DNA of 64,000 bases. Origin: Burkholderiales bacterium (GTDB taxonomy: Bacteria; Pseudomonadota; Gammaproteobacteria; Burkholderiales; SG8-41). The stretch is from positions 124,001-188,000 of the forward strand of contig JAUXYA010000021.1 of assembly GCA_030684405.1 (NCBI GenBank), given 5' to 3'. The translations under genes and the position numbers were made by a program. Of the stretch, positions 26,341 to 36,427 are shown piece by piece; positions within the stretch are counted from its first letter, which is position 1, and each line of letters begins with the position of its first letter. Under the pieces are notes generated by a model. The model ran no database searches. It was given only the letters and a program-made list of their open reading frames with translations, and was not told where the DNA came from.

Positions 26341-27785
26341 GTTCGGGCTGCAATGAAAGTCTTCACTGCTTCGACGTCGGGATCCATCACTGCGACCCGC
26401 TGCAGACGGCTCTCCAGTCCCTCATAACCCGGCGGCACATCCGGATCGCGGCCCAGAGCTTCTCGAATCGTATCCGCAAACTTTGCCGGCAGCGCCGTTT
26501 CCAGGCAGATCAGCGGTAAGTCCTTCTCACGCTGTTGCAGTCCGACATTGATGCCATCCGCGGTATGCGGATCGATGGTCACGCCAAACCGTTCCGATAT
26601 GCGGCGGATGCAGGCCAGACGGTCGGCGTGTGTGCTGCGGCCAGAGACAAAGCCATACTGCGATATACCCTGCCAAAATGGCGTCTCGCCGAGATTGAAG
26701 CCGCCAGCATCCTCGACCTCGCGCCACAGGCGCGGAACCATCACCGGATCGCGCTCGACCAGATCGAACACGAAACGCTCGAAATTAGAAGCCTTGGAAA
26801 TATCCATCGAGGGACTGGAGGTCTGCGCCGTCTCGCGGCTGGAGCGCACGCGGTAACGGCCGCTGCGAAAAAACTCGTAGAGCACGTCGTTCTCGTTCGA
26901 TGCCAGTATCAGCCGGCGGATCGGCAGGCCCATCATTCGCGCAATATGCCCGGCAAAAATATTGCCAAAATTGCCGGAAGGCACGGCGAAGGAAACCTGC
27001 TCGTCGTTGCTCCGCGTCGCCGCGAAATAACCCTTGAAGTAATACACGACCTGCGCCACCACACGGGCCCAGTTGATCGAATTGACGGCGCCGATGCGAT
27101 GCGCATTCTTGAACGCCGCATCTCCGCTGACCGCCTTGACGATGTCCTGGCAATCGTCAAACACGCCGCGAATGGCGATATTGAAAATGTTGGCGTCCTG
27201 CAACGAATACATCTGCGCACGCTGGAACGGACTCATCTTGCCATGCGGCGAGAGCATGAACACGCGGATGCCCTCACGGCCGCGCATCGCATATTCGGCG
27301 GCTGAACCGGTATCGCCCGAGGTCGCGCCGAGGATGTTCAGCGTGCGTCCCTCGCGACGCAGCACGTATTCAAAGAGTTCGCCCAATAGCTGCATCGCCA
27401 CGTCCTTGAACGCGAGCGTCGGACCATTCGACAGCTTGAGCAGGTGCAGGCCCGGCTCCAGGGTCTGCAGCGGAGTGATGTCCGCCGACCCGAAAGTTTC
27501 GCTGCGGTAGGCTCGTCGCACCAGGCGTTGCAGGTCGGCAACCGGGATGTCATCGACAAAACGGCTGATGATGCTGAACGCCAGATCCGGGTAGGACTGC
27601 GGACGCAGTGCTGCAAGTTCTTCGGCGGTGAGCCGCGGATAGGCCTGCGGCACCACGAGGCCGCCGTCCGGAGCCAGCCCGCCCAGCAGCACATCACAAA
27701 AGCGCGCGGCCGGCATGCGGCCGCGGGTGCTGACATAACGGGTCGCCGCAGCTGCAGCAGCGAGCTTGGGGGCCGGTGCGCTCAT
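26334..27785 (-). CDS. thrC: Threonine synthase
   Basis: A 483-residue PLP enzyme that converts O-phosphohomoserine to threonine. The PLP lysine is K127 in GPTLAFKDVAMQ; TSGDTGSAAEYA and VPSGNFGNIFAGH bind the cofactor phosphate. This is the long-type ThrC found in betaproteobacteria. It overlaps the hom stop by 4 nt, so the two are coupled. Homoserine kinase (thrB) is not between them and must be elsewhere. Confidence 0.97.
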   Translation of the reverse strand: MSAPAPKLAAAAAATRYVSTRGRMPAARFCDVLLGGLAPDGGLVVPQAYPRLTAEELAALRPQSYPDLAFSIISRFVDDIPVADLQRLVRRAYRSETFGSADITPLQTLEPGLHLLKLSNGPTLAFKDVAMQLLGELFEYVLRREGRTLNILGATSGDTGSAAEYAMRGREGIRVFMLSPHGKMSPFQRAQMYSLQDANIFNIAIRGVFDDCQDIVKAVSGDAAFKNAHRIGAVNSINWARVVAQVVYYFKGYFAATRSNDEQVSFAVPSGNFGNIFAGHIARMMGLPIRRLILASNENDVLYEFFRSGRYRVRSSRETAQTSSPSMDISKASNFERFVFDLVERDPVMVPRLWREVEDAGGFNLGETPFWQGISQYGFVSGRSTHADRLACIRRISERFGVTIDPHTADGINVGLQQREKDLPLICLETALPAKFADTIREALGRDPDVPPGYEGLESRLQRVAVMDPDVEAVKTFIAARTN

Positions 27786-29092
27786 TTCAGTGCTTCCATG
27801 CGAATGCGTGTGATTTTCCCGAACACCACCGGCAGCGCCTCAATGCGCGCAATCGCGGCATCGATCTTTTTCTCCTGCGCGAGGTGAGTCAGCAGGATGA
27901 TGTCCACCTGCTTCTCGCCGGCAGAAGGTTCCTTCTGCACCAGCGCCTCGATCGAGATGCCCTCGACGGCCAGGATACGGGTGATGTCGGCGAGCACACC
28001 GGCCTTGTCCTCCACCCGCAATCGCAGATAGTTCGAGGTTTCCACCTCGCCCATCGGCAGGATCGGTGCATCCGACAACCGGTCGGGCTGGAAGGCAAGG
28101 TGCGGCACACGGTGTTCCGGATCGGCGGTCAGCATCCGCGCGACGTCCACCAGGTCGGCCACCACGGCGGACGCCGTGGGCTCCGCGCCGGCACCAGCAC
28201 CGTAATACATGGTCTGTCCCACGGCGTCACCCTTGACCAGGATGGCGTTCATGACACCCTCGACATTGGCGATCAGCTGCCGCGCCGGAATCAGCGTCGG
28301 GTGCACGCGCAGTTCGAATCCCGCCGGCTTGCGCTTGGCGATGCCCAGCAGCTTGATACGATAACCGAGCTCCTCGGCGTAACGGATATCTTCCTGCGTC
28401 AGCCTTGAAATACCTTCCACGTGGGCCTTGCCGAACTGCACCGGAATGCCGAAACCAATCGCCGCCATGATCGACAGCTTGTGTGCGGCGTCGACCCCCT
28501 CAATGTCAAAGGTCGGGTCGGCCTCCGCATAACCCATGCTCTGGGCCTCCTTCAGCACCTCGGCGAATGCCGCACCCTTGTCGCGCATCTCCGACAGGAT
28601 GAAATTGCTGGTACCGTTGATGATACCGGCGATCCATTCGATGCGGTTGGCAGTCAACCCCTCGCGCAGCGACTTGATGATCGGTATACCGCCGCCGACT
28701 GCCGCCTCGAAGCACACCGTGACGCCCTTGGCCCGTGCCGCGGCGAAGATTTCGTTGCCATGCAGCGCGAGCAGCGCCTTGTTGGCGGTAACCACGTGCT
28801 TGCCCGTAGCGATCGCCTTGAGCATCAGGTCCTTCGCTACGCCGTAGCCGCCGATCAGTTCGACGACGATGTCGATCTCCGGATCGTTGACCACCTCATT
28901 CGCATCAGCAGTCACCCGCGCCGCGTTGCCGACGACCGCCTTCGCACGCGCGACGTCCTTGTCCGCCACCACGGTCATGCGAATCTCGCAGCCGGCGCGG
29001 CGCGAAATTTCCTCGCTGTTGCGCTGAAGCACGCGGAAGGTGCCGCCGCCGACAGTGCCGATGCCCAGCAGGCCTACATTGATCGGTTTCAT
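27782..29092 (-). CDS. hom: Homoserine dehydrogenase
   Basis: A 436-residue monofunctional homoserine dehydrogenase. The NAD(P) loop is GLLGIGTVGGG near the N-terminus, followed by VTANKALLALHG, AAVGGGIPII, IINGTSNFIL and AEADPTFDIEG for catalysis and substrate binding. The C-terminal 85 residues form an ACT domain (RLRVEDKAGVLADITRIL), which gives threonine feedback control in homologues. It is the middle gene of alaC-hom-thrC. Confidence 0.97.
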   Translation of the reverse strand: MKPINVGLLGIGTVGGGTFRVLQRNSEEISRRAGCEIRMTVVADKDVARAKAVVGNAARVTADANEVVNDPEIDIVVELIGGYGVAKDLMLKAIATGKHVVTANKALLALHGNEIFAAARAKGVTVCFEAAVGGGIPIIKSLREGLTANRIEWIAGIINGTSNFILSEMRDKGAAFAEVLKEAQSMGYAEADPTFDIEGVDAAHKLSIMAAIGFGIPVQFGKAHVEGISRLTQEDIRYAEELGYRIKLLGIAKRKPAGFELRVHPTLIPARQLIANVEGVMNAILVKGDAVGQTMYYGAGAGAEPTASAVVADLVDVARMLTADPEHRVPHLAFQPDRLSDAPILPMGEVETSNYLRLRVEDKAGVLADITRILAVEGISIEALVQKEPSAGEKQVDIILLTHLAQEKKIDAAIARIEALPVVFGKITRIRMEALK

Positions 29093-29136
29093 TGATCCGG
29101 TGTTCTTTCTGTTTTCTGCGTAATTGCGGCAGCCGT

Positions 29137-30324
29137 TTATTTCAGCAGGCCGTCCTTGCGGAACATTTCCTTGATGGTACGGATTGCCTGACGGGTCCGC
29201 GCTTCGTTTTCAATCAATGCAAATCGCACATGGCCGTCACCATAATGGCCGAAGCCTGTGCCCGGCGCCACGGCGACCTTGCCTTCGATCAGCAGCTTTT
29301 TCGAAAACTCGAGAGAGCCCATCGCCTTGTAGGGCTCGGGAATTGGTGCCCAGATGTACATCGTCGCCTGCGGTTTGTCGACCTGCCAGCCCATTGCATT
29401 CATTCCAGACCACAACACGTCGCGCCGCCCCTGATAGACCAAGCGCACGTTCTCGACGCAGTCCTGTGGGCCCTCGAGCGCGATGATCGAGGCCACTTGG
29501 ATCGGCGTAAAGGTGCCATAGTCGTGGTAACTCTTCATCCGCGCCAACGCGTTGACCAGGTCGCGATTGCCAACCATGTAGCCGACCCGCCAGCCGGCCA
29601 TGTTGTAACTCTTTGACATCGTGAAGAACTCCACTGCGATGTCGCGCGCACCGGGCACCTGCAGGATGGACGGTGCCTTATAGCCGTCAAACACGATGTC
29701 GGCATAGGCAAGATCATGCACGACCCAGATATCGTGCTCCTTCGCAATAGCGATCAGGCGCTCGAAAAACGCCAGATCCACACACTGTGTCGTCGGGTTG
29801 CTCGGAAAGTTGACGATCAGCATCTTCGGCTTCGGATAGGTATCCTTGATCGACTGATCCAGCGCCTCGAAGAAATCGACGCCTGCATGCATTGGCACAT
29901 GACGGATATCCGCACCGGCAATCACCGGCCCATAGATGTGGATCGGATAACTTGGATTGGGCACCAGCACGATGTCGCCGCGCTCGAGAGTCGCCAGCGC
30001 GAGGTGGGCAATGCCCTCCTTCGAACCTATGGTGACAATGGCCTCCGAGTCGGGATCAAGCTCCACGCCATAACGTGTCTGGTACCAGTTGCAGATCGCC
30101 TTGCGCAGGCGCGTGATGCCCTTGGATACCGAATAGCCATGGGTATCCGGCCGCTGCACCGTCTCCACCAGCTTGTCGACGATGTGCCGCGGCGTCGGCT
30201 GGTCCGGATTGCCCATACTGAAGTCGATGATGTCCTCGCCGCGCCGGCGCGCGGCGAGCTTCAGTTCGCCAGTTACATTGAACACGTACGGCGGCAGGCG
30301 TTTGATGCGTGGAAAATCTTCCAT
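29137..30324 (-). CDS. alaC: Alanine-forming aminotransferase (AlaC type)
   Basis: A 395-residue class I/II PLP aminotransferase. The PLP lysine is K238 in [24 protein letters not shown] and DLAYADI hold the ring, and [11 protein letters not shown] is the N-terminal substrate segment. The family transfers amino groups between glutamate and pyruvate. Betaproteobacterial genomes commonly place it directly before hom and thrC, as here; the gap to hom is 44 nt. Specificity for alanine is inferred from family similarity; annotation as a general aminotransferase would also be reasonable. Confidence 0.93.
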   Translation of the reverse strand: MEDFPRIKRLPPYVFNVTGELKLAARRRGEDIIDFSMGNPDQPTPRHIVDKLVETVQRPDTHGYSVSKGITRLRKAICNWYQTRYGVELDPDSEAIVTIGSKEGIAHLALATLERGDIVLVPNPSYPIHIYGPVIAGADIRHVPMHAGVDFFEALDQSIKDTYPKPKMLIVNFPSNPTTQCVDLAFFERLIAIAKEHDIWVVHDLAYADIVFDGYKAPSILQVPGARDIAVEFFTMSKSYNMAGWRVGYMVGNRDLVNALARMKSYHDYGTFTPIQVASIIALEGPQDCVENVRLVYQGRRDVLWSGMNAMGWQVDKPQATMYIWAPIPEPYKAMGSLEFSKKLLIEGKVAVAPGTGFGHYGDGHVRFALIENEARTRQAIRTIKEMFRKDGLLK

Positions 30325-30427
30325 TTATAGTTATCTCGGAGGAATACGTGCAGAGCGCGATGTTGTACAGCCGCAAGCTCTCGGCACCGGGGCGCCCTGC
30401 ATATCGGTGTCTGGGAGACGGAAAACG

Positions 30428-30433
30428 TATAAT
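30428..30433 (+). promoter_or_regulatory. Candidate -10 element for the Mth938-like gene
   Basis: A perfect TATAAT 38 nt before the start codon at 30472; the -35 region (TCGGTG) is weak. It lies in the 147 nt divergent spacer shared with alaC, which otherwise shows nothing specific. Confidence 0.45.
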
Positions 30434-30471
30434 TGTAGCCAAGCAGATTATCTACGGCAAATCATGGGCTT

Positions 30472-30843
30472 ATGAAACTGCATTTGGCCGACACCCGGAA
30501 CAGCCATGCCTTCACCGCATATGGGGCAGGCTTTCTGACCGTCAACGGCACCCGCTACGAACATCCCTTGCTGGTATTCCCTGACCAATCCCCACGGGCA
30601 TGGACGGTGAGCGATTTCGCCTCACTGTCGGCCGAAGATGCCGGCCAGCTGCTGAAAAATCGCCCGGAAATCATCGTTTTCGGCACCGGGCCGGGGCAAA
30701 TTCTTCCCGGACCGGAACTGTTGCGAACCCTCGCCGGCTCCGGCACCGGCTTCGAGATCATGAGCACGGCGGCCGGGTGCCGCACCTTCAACATCCTTGC
30801 CAGCGAAGGGCGCCGGGTGCTGGCCGCTATGTGCCTGCCCTGA
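30472..30843 (+). CDS. Mth938-like domain protein
   Basis: A 123-residue protein of the Mth938/Xcc1710-like family. The signature segments VNGTRYEHPLLVFPD, PEIIVFGTGPGQ and GFEIMSTAAGCRTFNILASEG are all present. Homologues fold as a small alpha-beta domain and are related to the NDUFAF3 complex I assembly factor, but no bacterial function is firmly established. The 3' end overlaps the convergent histidine-kinase gene by 17 nt. Confidence 0.9.
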   Translation: MKLHLADTRNSHAFTAYGAGFLTVNGTRYEHPLLVFPDQSPRAWTVSDFASLSAEDAGQLLKNRPEIIVFGTGPGQILPGPELLRTLAGSGTGFEIMSTAAGCRTFNILASEGRRVLAAMCLP

Positions 30844-33800
30844 ACTCTTCCTGCACATCTTGCGCCGCCCCCAGGGCTGGCCCGTGCGGCAGCGTGAAAT
30901 AAAAGCACGCTCCGGCCCCGGGCCCCGCTTCCGCCCAGACATTGCCCCCATGGCGACGAATGATCCGCTGCACCAGCGCGAGCCCGATTCCCGTCCCCTC
31001 GAACTCGGATTCGCTGTGCAGACGCTGGAATGCCCCGAACAGCTTGTTCGCGTAAGCCATGTCGAAACCCACGCCGTTATCCCTCACGAAATAAGTTGTT
31101 TTCCCGTGAGCGCCGGAAAAGCCCACCTCGATAACCGCGTCCGGCCTGCGCCCGGTGAATTTCCAGGCATTGCGCAGCAGGTTCTCCAAGGCAATGCGCA
31201 AAAGTCCAGCGTCAGCGGCGACCATCATGCCCTCCGCGATCTCGACTCTGACCTTTCGCGCCGCATCGGCCTGTGACAGGTCGGTCAGGATGTCCCTTGC
31301 CAGCGCGCTGAGATCGCAGTCGCGGACCTGCAGATCGCGACGGGTCACCCGTGCCAATTCCAGCAGATCATCGATCAACTCTGCCATGCGCTGGCTTCCC
31401 GCTCGCACCCTTCGGAGATAGCTCCGCCCCGTCTCGTCGAGCTTAGTCGAGTACTCCTCAAGCAGTATCTGACTGAAGCCATCGATGGTACGCAGCGGCG
31501 CACGCAGATCATGCGAAACTGAATACGAGAACGACTCCAGTTCGCTATTCGCTACTGCCAGCGCACGCGTACGTCTTTCGACGCGTTGCTCGAGCTCCGC
31601 GTTGAGTTGGCGCACCTCGGCCTCGGCGCGCCGGAAATCAGTCAGGTCATAGCCCATCAGGTGCACGCCGGAAACCCTGCCCTCATCCCCGGGATGAGGG
31701 ATCAGCGTCATGCGTACCACCTTTTTTCCATCCTGCGTTTCCAGCTCCAGTTCACTGACTATATCCTCTCCGAGCAAGGCTTGTTCGAGCAACGGGTAAA
31801 GAGGTTCCGCATAGCGCGACCGCCCTCCCGGCTCCGCTCCGAACCACCTTGAGAAAGCGAGGTTAGAATACTGCAGCTGGCGGCTTCCGTCGAAAAATGC
31901 AATTACGGCCGGCACATTATCGGCTATGGTCCTCAGCCTAGACTCGTTGTCCCGTAGCAGTCGCTCCATGCGCAGTTGGTCAGTCATGTCGCGAACCAGC
32001 ACCAGCCTGACCTTGCGCCCGGCGAGAAGTGTCGGGCACGAGTAAATCTCGACATCGAATTGTTCAGCGTTCTTACGCATATGGCGTTTCTGGATACGCT
32101 CGACAATCCCGACCGGACGATTGAGGGCCCCAAGATAGCGCTCGCGGTTCTCCGGAATCTGGATGTCAACCAGACTTATTAATAGCATTTCCTCGCGCGA
32201 ATAGCCGTACAGCGCCAGACAGGCATCATTGACTTCCAGGAATTCCAGCGTGTCCTCGTCGCGCAGGTACATTGGCAGCGGGGTCAGCGCAAATATCTGC
32301 CGGTAGCGTGCCTCACTCTCGATTACTCGCGACTCGCTCTCCACCTGCTCCGAAACGTCCTCGATGACGGAAATCAGGTAGCTCACGCCCCCCTGGCCAT
32401 CCTTTGCGCTCTCGATCACTCGCGACACAGCCAAGTTGACCCAGATCGGCTTGCCGTCCTTGCGCCGGTAGCGCTTGCGGCGGGAATAACTGGACACGCT
32501 GCCGGCCATCAGTTGGCGGTTCATCTGCAGTGTGGCATCGAGATCCTCGTCAACCGTCAACTCTGTGGTGGTTTTCTGCAGCAGCTCGCTTTCGGAATAA
32601 CCGAGGATTTCGCACAGCTTCCGGTTAACGCGCAGGAAGCGTGGCCGTTCCGAGAGTTCTCGAATCGCGATGCCCACAGAGGCCTGCTCGAAAACCGCCC
32701 TGAAGCGAGCCTCGCTCTCCTCCAGCGCTGTCTGGGCAAGTCGGCGGTCGGTCACGTCCAGCGCCACCACCAGCCGCGCCGGTTTGCCATCAAACACGAA
32801 GGGATGCGCTGTGATCTCCATATACAGCAGCCGGCCGTCCCGTGTCCGGTGCCGCCGATCGAAAAAAGCCGTCGCCGCCGGATCGCGCTCGCGCAACTGC
32901 CGGTCCACGTAGCCTTGATCCTCCGGAAGCTGCAGATCGATCGCGCTCATCCGCAGCAACTCATCCTGCGAATAGCCATACTTGGTCACCATCGCATGGT
33001 TGACAGCCAGGAATTTCGGCGTCCCCGTCTCCGCCACCCACATCGGCAGAGGCGCGGACTCGAAAATCTGGCGATAGCGCCGTTCCCCTTCCTCCAGCGC
33101 GGCAACCATCCGCGTGCGCTCGGTTGCATCCTGCGCAGTTGCCAGCACGCCGGCAAAGCGCCCCGACTCATCGGTCAACGGCGTATTGCGCCATTCGCAA
33201 ATGATACGTTCGCCGTTCTTTCGCAAGTTCTCGTTTATGCCGGATATTCCGCCGTCTCCTGCCTGCAGACGCGCCCGGCAACTCCATACCAGCGGGCGAA
33301 CCTCTTCCGGGGTGATCAGTTCCGCAATGTCACGCCCCTGCAGTTCCTGCATCGAATAGCCGAACAGGCGCTCCGCGGCCGAGTTGCAATAAACGACCCT
33401 GAATCGCTCGTCTTGCATCACGCAGGCAATCGGCATGTGCTGCAGCTGCCATTCCAGACGATCCAGCAGCAGTTGGCGCTCGCGCTGGAGCGAACTGCTT
33501 GCGGCCTGCGCTTCAGTACGGTCAAGGTACTGCCCGATATCCCGGCCGATCGACTCCAGCGTGTCGAGCGTGACCTCGTCAGGCGCCTCTACCCGGTCAC
33601 TGAAGAACTCGAGGGCGTCTTCGATGCCTCTGCCGCGGCGTATCGGCACCGAAACCGTGCCCCGAAAACCGGCTTGGCGCGCAAGCCGGCCGCGCCGCAG
33701 GTTCAGCGGTCCATGATCAGTGAGCCAGGCAATTTCACCACTGAAGATTGCCTGTGACACAGTGCCAGGCCTCGGGTCACTGCTTTTGGGTTGAATCGTG

Positions 33801-35380
33801 TGCGCGATGAATTCACCCGCCGAAAATCCCGGAGCAAGCCAGTACTCATAGCAGCTAAGCTGTCGGCTCACCGGGTCGAGGTGGCGGTGCGCACCCCATT
33901 TCCACTCCATGGTCCGGCAAATCGTTGCCAGCACCTCGCGCAACGCTATGGCAGGTTCCTGCTCCTGACCAAGGATGCGCGTGACCTCGTGCTGCATCCG
34001 GAGGCGCTGACGCAAGGTGACCCCGGAAGTGATGTCCTTGCCGATCCCGTGATAACCCTTCAGCTCGCCACAAGCTCCGAATACCGGTTCACCGCTGATG
34101 CTGCCATAGACCACAACCGCCTGCGGACCGATGAATCGCAGCGCAAGATCATGAAACGGCAGGCGGCGCGCGATGCCGGACTGGTGCGCTGACCAGTCGC
34201 CGCCCACCGGAGTGATCGAATCGATATCCCACAGCGTCTTGCCCGCAAGCATTTCCCGGGACAGGCCACAAATCCGGTAAAAACCCTCAGATACCTCCTT
34301 GAGCCGGTACCGCTCATCGGTCTCCCAGTACCAGTCCGAACCGAGTGCATTGAGCGCCCTGAAGCGCGCTTCGCTGCTGCGCAGGACATTCTGCATGGCC
34401 TCCCGGCGATTCATCAGAGCCACAAGAATCGCAGTGCCGCCGGCGAGCATCATCAATAGAAGAACAGCGATGATCCGGTAACGCGTCGCGTTGGCGAACG
34501 GACCTGACACCACATCGGCTGTCTGCACGCCCACGCCGACGGACAGGGCTCGCGCATCCATGCCACAGACGCTGCCGATACGACTGACACCATCAATCGG
34601 GTCATCCATGGTTTCCGAACCGCATTCCCGTCCCGCCTGCTGCGAATGCTGTGCCGAGGCATTATCCGGAATTTCCTGCCCGCCGCTGACACCACTGTCC
34701 GATACCCGGGCAATCAGCATTCCATTGCGATCCACCAGCTTGAGCACGCCGCCGCGGCCGAGGTTCATCACCCCGTAACTGCGCTGCAGCCGAGCAGAGC
34801 CAAGCTCCGCCATCACAATTCCGCCGATGTTGCCGTCTTTACCTCGAACCGGATAACTCAGATGCATCGCCCAGGTGTCTGCCTCCGAGCCACGGGCAAG
34901 CGGCGTAATTTGCATGGACATCGCCTCGCGCCGATGAGCCTGCCGGTGTCTTTCGATCAGGTCCGCGGGCAGGACCGTATCCCGGCTGCCCCAGACCTGC
35001 TGTCCAGCGGCATCCAATAGAAAAAAATCCACAACCTTGCCGCTTCTCGCGGCGACCATGCGCGACAGGCGCAGCGCCGCAACTTCGAGGCCGTCACGTT
35101 GTGCCTCGACGGCGATCACGCGCATCATGCTCTCGATTGCGGAAAGCTCCGCGTCGAACTGGTCCCGCAGGGAACGGGCCAGAGTCTCGACATGCCGCTG
35201 CGCAAAACCGAGGGCATCAGCGCGTTCCTTGCGAACAAGGACCTCCGTGACAACGATCAGCGCCAGGCCCAGCAGCAGCGCGCCGCACAGGAGCAACATT
35301 CGCAACGCACGCGGATTCCGCAAGATCTCACCGAGGGCTGGCACTGCGCGACCTTTGTCCTGAACGTCGGGAAAATTCAC
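30827..35380 (-). CDS. Multi-PAS hybrid-input sensor histidine kinase (1517 residues)
   Basis: A membrane sensor kinase. TM1 is at about 29-50, a periplasmic sensor domain of about 250 residues follows, and TM2 lies at about 305-325. Then, in order: PAS (330-455), a GAF-type domain (470-620), and five more PAS domains opening with HMPIACVMQ, SAPLPMWVA, QASVGIAIR, LTPLPMYLR and NVPAVIAFF. The coiled segment LNAELEQRVERRTRAL precedes the HisKA domain, with phosphoacceptor H1290 in SVSHDLRAPLRT. The HATPase domain has NLLRNAWKF, DNGVGFDM and GTGIGLALV. No receiver domain or response-regulator gene is present nearby. The start codon is a GTG at 35380. The signal sensed is unknown. Confidence 0.93.
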   Translation of the reverse strand: MNFPDVQDKGRAVPALGEILRNPRALRMLLLCGALLLGLALIVVTEVLVRKERADALGFAQRHVETLARSLRDQFDAELSAIESMMRVIAVEAQRDGLEVAALRLSRMVAARSGKVVDFFLLDAAGQQVWGSRDTVLPADLIERHRQAHRREAMSMQITPLARGSEADTWAMHLSYPVRGKDGNIGGIVMAELGSARLQRSYGVMNLGRGGVLKLVDRNGMLIARVSDSGVSGGQEIPDNASAQHSQQAGRECGSETMDDPIDGVSRIGSVCGMDARALSVGVGVQTADVVSGPFANATRYRIIAVLLLMMLAGGTAILVALMNRREAMQNVLRSSEARFRALNALGSDWYWETDERYRLKEVSEGFYRICGLSREMLAGKTLWDIDSITPVGGDWSAHQSGIARRLPFHDLALRFIGPQAVVVYGSISGEPVFGACGELKGYHGIGKDITSGVTLRQRLRMQHEVTRILGQEQEPAIALREVLATICRTMEWKWGAHRHLDPVSRQLSCYEYWLAPGFSAGEFIAHTIQPKSSDPRPGTVSQAIFSGEIAWLTDHGPLNLRRGRLARQAGFRGTVSVPIRRGRGIEDALEFFSDRVEAPDEVTLDTLESIGRDIGQYLDRTEAQAASSSLQRERQLLLDRLEWQLQHMPIACVMQDERFRVVYCNSAAERLFGYSMQELQGRDIAELITPEEVRPLVWSCRARLQAGDGGISGINENLRKNGERIICEWRNTPLTDESGRFAGVLATAQDATERTRMVAALEEGERRYRQIFESAPLPMWVAETGTPKFLAVNHAMVTKYGYSQDELLRMSAIDLQLPEDQGYVDRQLRERDPAATAFFDRRHRTRDGRLLYMEITAHPFVFDGKPARLVVALDVTDRRLAQTALEESEARFRAVFEQASVGIAIRELSERPRFLRVNRKLCEILGYSESELLQKTTTELTVDEDLDATLQMNRQLMAGSVSSYSRRKRYRRKDGKPIWVNLAVSRVIESAKDGQGGVSYLISVIEDVSEQVESESRVIESEARYRQIFALTPLPMYLRDEDTLEFLEVNDACLALYGYSREEMLLISLVDIQIPENRERYLGALNRPVGIVERIQKRHMRKNAEQFDVEIYSCPTLLAGRKVRLVLVRDMTDQLRMERLLRDNESRLRTIADNVPAVIAFFDGSRQLQYSNLAFSRWFGAEPGGRSRYAEPLYPLLEQALLGEDIVSELELETQDGKKVVRMTLIPHPGDEGRVSGVHLMGYDLTDFRRAEAEVRQLNAELEQRVERRTRALAVANSELESFSYSVSHDLRAPLRTIDGFSQILLEEYSTKLDETGRSYLRRVRAGSQRMAELIDDLLELARVTRRDLQVRDCDLSALARDILTDLSQADAARKVRVEIAEGMMVAADAGLLRIALENLLRNAWKFTGRRPDAVIEVGFSGAHGKTTYFVRDNGVGFDMAYANKLFGAFQRLHSESEFEGTGIGLALVQRIIRRHGGNVWAEAGPGAGACFYFTLPHGPALGAAQDVQEEFRAGT

Positions 35381-35432
35381 GATCTGCGTAGCGCGATGAG
35401 GCTGCGGCGGGCCGGATTACAAGGGTTCATCT

Positions 35433-35438
35433 TATAAT
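35433..35438 (+). promoter_or_regulatory. Candidate -10 element for moxR-DUF58-tgpA
   Basis: Perfect TATAAT about 72 nt upstream of the moxR start. No clear -35 at 16-18 nt, so it may rely on an activator or on the upstream region shared with the divergent kinase gene. Confidence 0.35.
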
Positions 35439-35509
35439 CGCGGCGAAACATTGTCCAACTGCGCTGCCCAAGCAGCCCCGCCCCCATCAGCACGGAAGGC
35501 CTCTCCCCA

Positions 35510-36427
35510 ATGTCGTCACAGCTCAACGCGGTCGCGGAACAGATCAATGGCATCATCCTCGGCAAGGCACACCAGATCCGTCTTGCCCTTGCCTGCCTGC
35601 TGGCACGCGGCCATCTCCTGATCGAAGATGTTCCCGGCGTCGGCAAAACCACGCTTGCTCATGCCATCGCCACATCACTGGGCCTGCGGTTCCAGCGTAT
35701 CCAGTTCACCAGCGATCTGCTGCCTGCTGACATCCTGGGGATATCCGTCTACAACCGCGACACTGGCGGTTTCGAGTTTCACCCCGGTCCGGTGTTCACC
35801 AATGTCGTACTGGCGGATGAAGTCAATCGCGCAACACCACGTGCGCAAAGCGCGCTGCTCGAAGCCATGGAGGAGAACCAGGTCACCATCGAGGGTGAGA
35901 CCCGGCAGCTGCCGCTGCCGTTCTTCGTCATCGCGACGCAGAACCCTTCCTACCAGATCGGCACCTTTCCCCTGCCCGAATCACAGCTTGACCGCTTTCT
36001 GATGCGGATCGAACTCGGATACCCTGATGCCGAGGCCGAGCGCGCGCTGCTCAAGGGCGACAACCGGCGCGACATGCTGCTGCGTCTGCAGCCTCAACTC
36101 GATGCGGATGGGCTGGCGCGCCTGCAACTTGAAGTCCAGCAGGTCCATGCCTCGCCCGCCCTGCTCGATTATCTGCAGGCACTCGTCAATGCCACCCGCC
36201 GCTCGCCCTCCTTCGCGCACGGACTCTCGCCGCGCGCATCGCTGGCCCTGCTCCATGGCGCGCGCGCCTGGGCCTACATGGACGACCGCAAACACGTGTT
36301 GCCTGAGGACATACAGACCGTTCTGCCCGCCGTGGTGACGCACCGGTTGAACCCGGCCAGCGAAACAACCGGCACCAGCGGCAGCACGCTCGCCGCCCAA
36401 CTGCTCGAGGAAGTCGCGATCCCCTGA
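35510..36427 (+). CDS. MoxR-family AAA+ ATPase
   Basis: A 305-residue MoxR ATPase. Walker A is DVPGVGKTTLA (about 41-50), Walker B VVLADEVNRATPRAQSALLEAM with the characteristic Asn-Arg, and sensor 1 is FVIATQNPSYQIGTFPLPE. MoxR proteins act as chaperones that remodel partner complexes, often with VWA-containing proteins. It overlaps the DUF58 gene by 1 nt and belongs to a moxR-DUF58-transglutaminase operon, an arrangement frequent in proteobacteria. Its client is probably the DUF58 or transglutaminase partner (inference). Confidence 0.95.
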   Translation: MSSQLNAVAEQINGIILGKAHQIRLALACLLARGHLLIEDVPGVGKTTLAHAIATSLGLRFQRIQFTSDLLPADILGISVYNRDTGGFEFHPGPVFTNVVLADEVNRATPRAQSALLEAMEENQVTIEGETRQLPLPFFVIATQNPSYQIGTFPLPESQLDRFLMRIELGYPDAEAERALLKGDNRRDMLLRLQPQLDADGLARLQLEVQQVHASPALLDYLQALVNATRRSPSFAHGLSPRASLALLHGARAWAYMDDRKHVLPEDIQTVLPAVVTHRLNPASETTGTSGSTLAAQLLEEVAIP

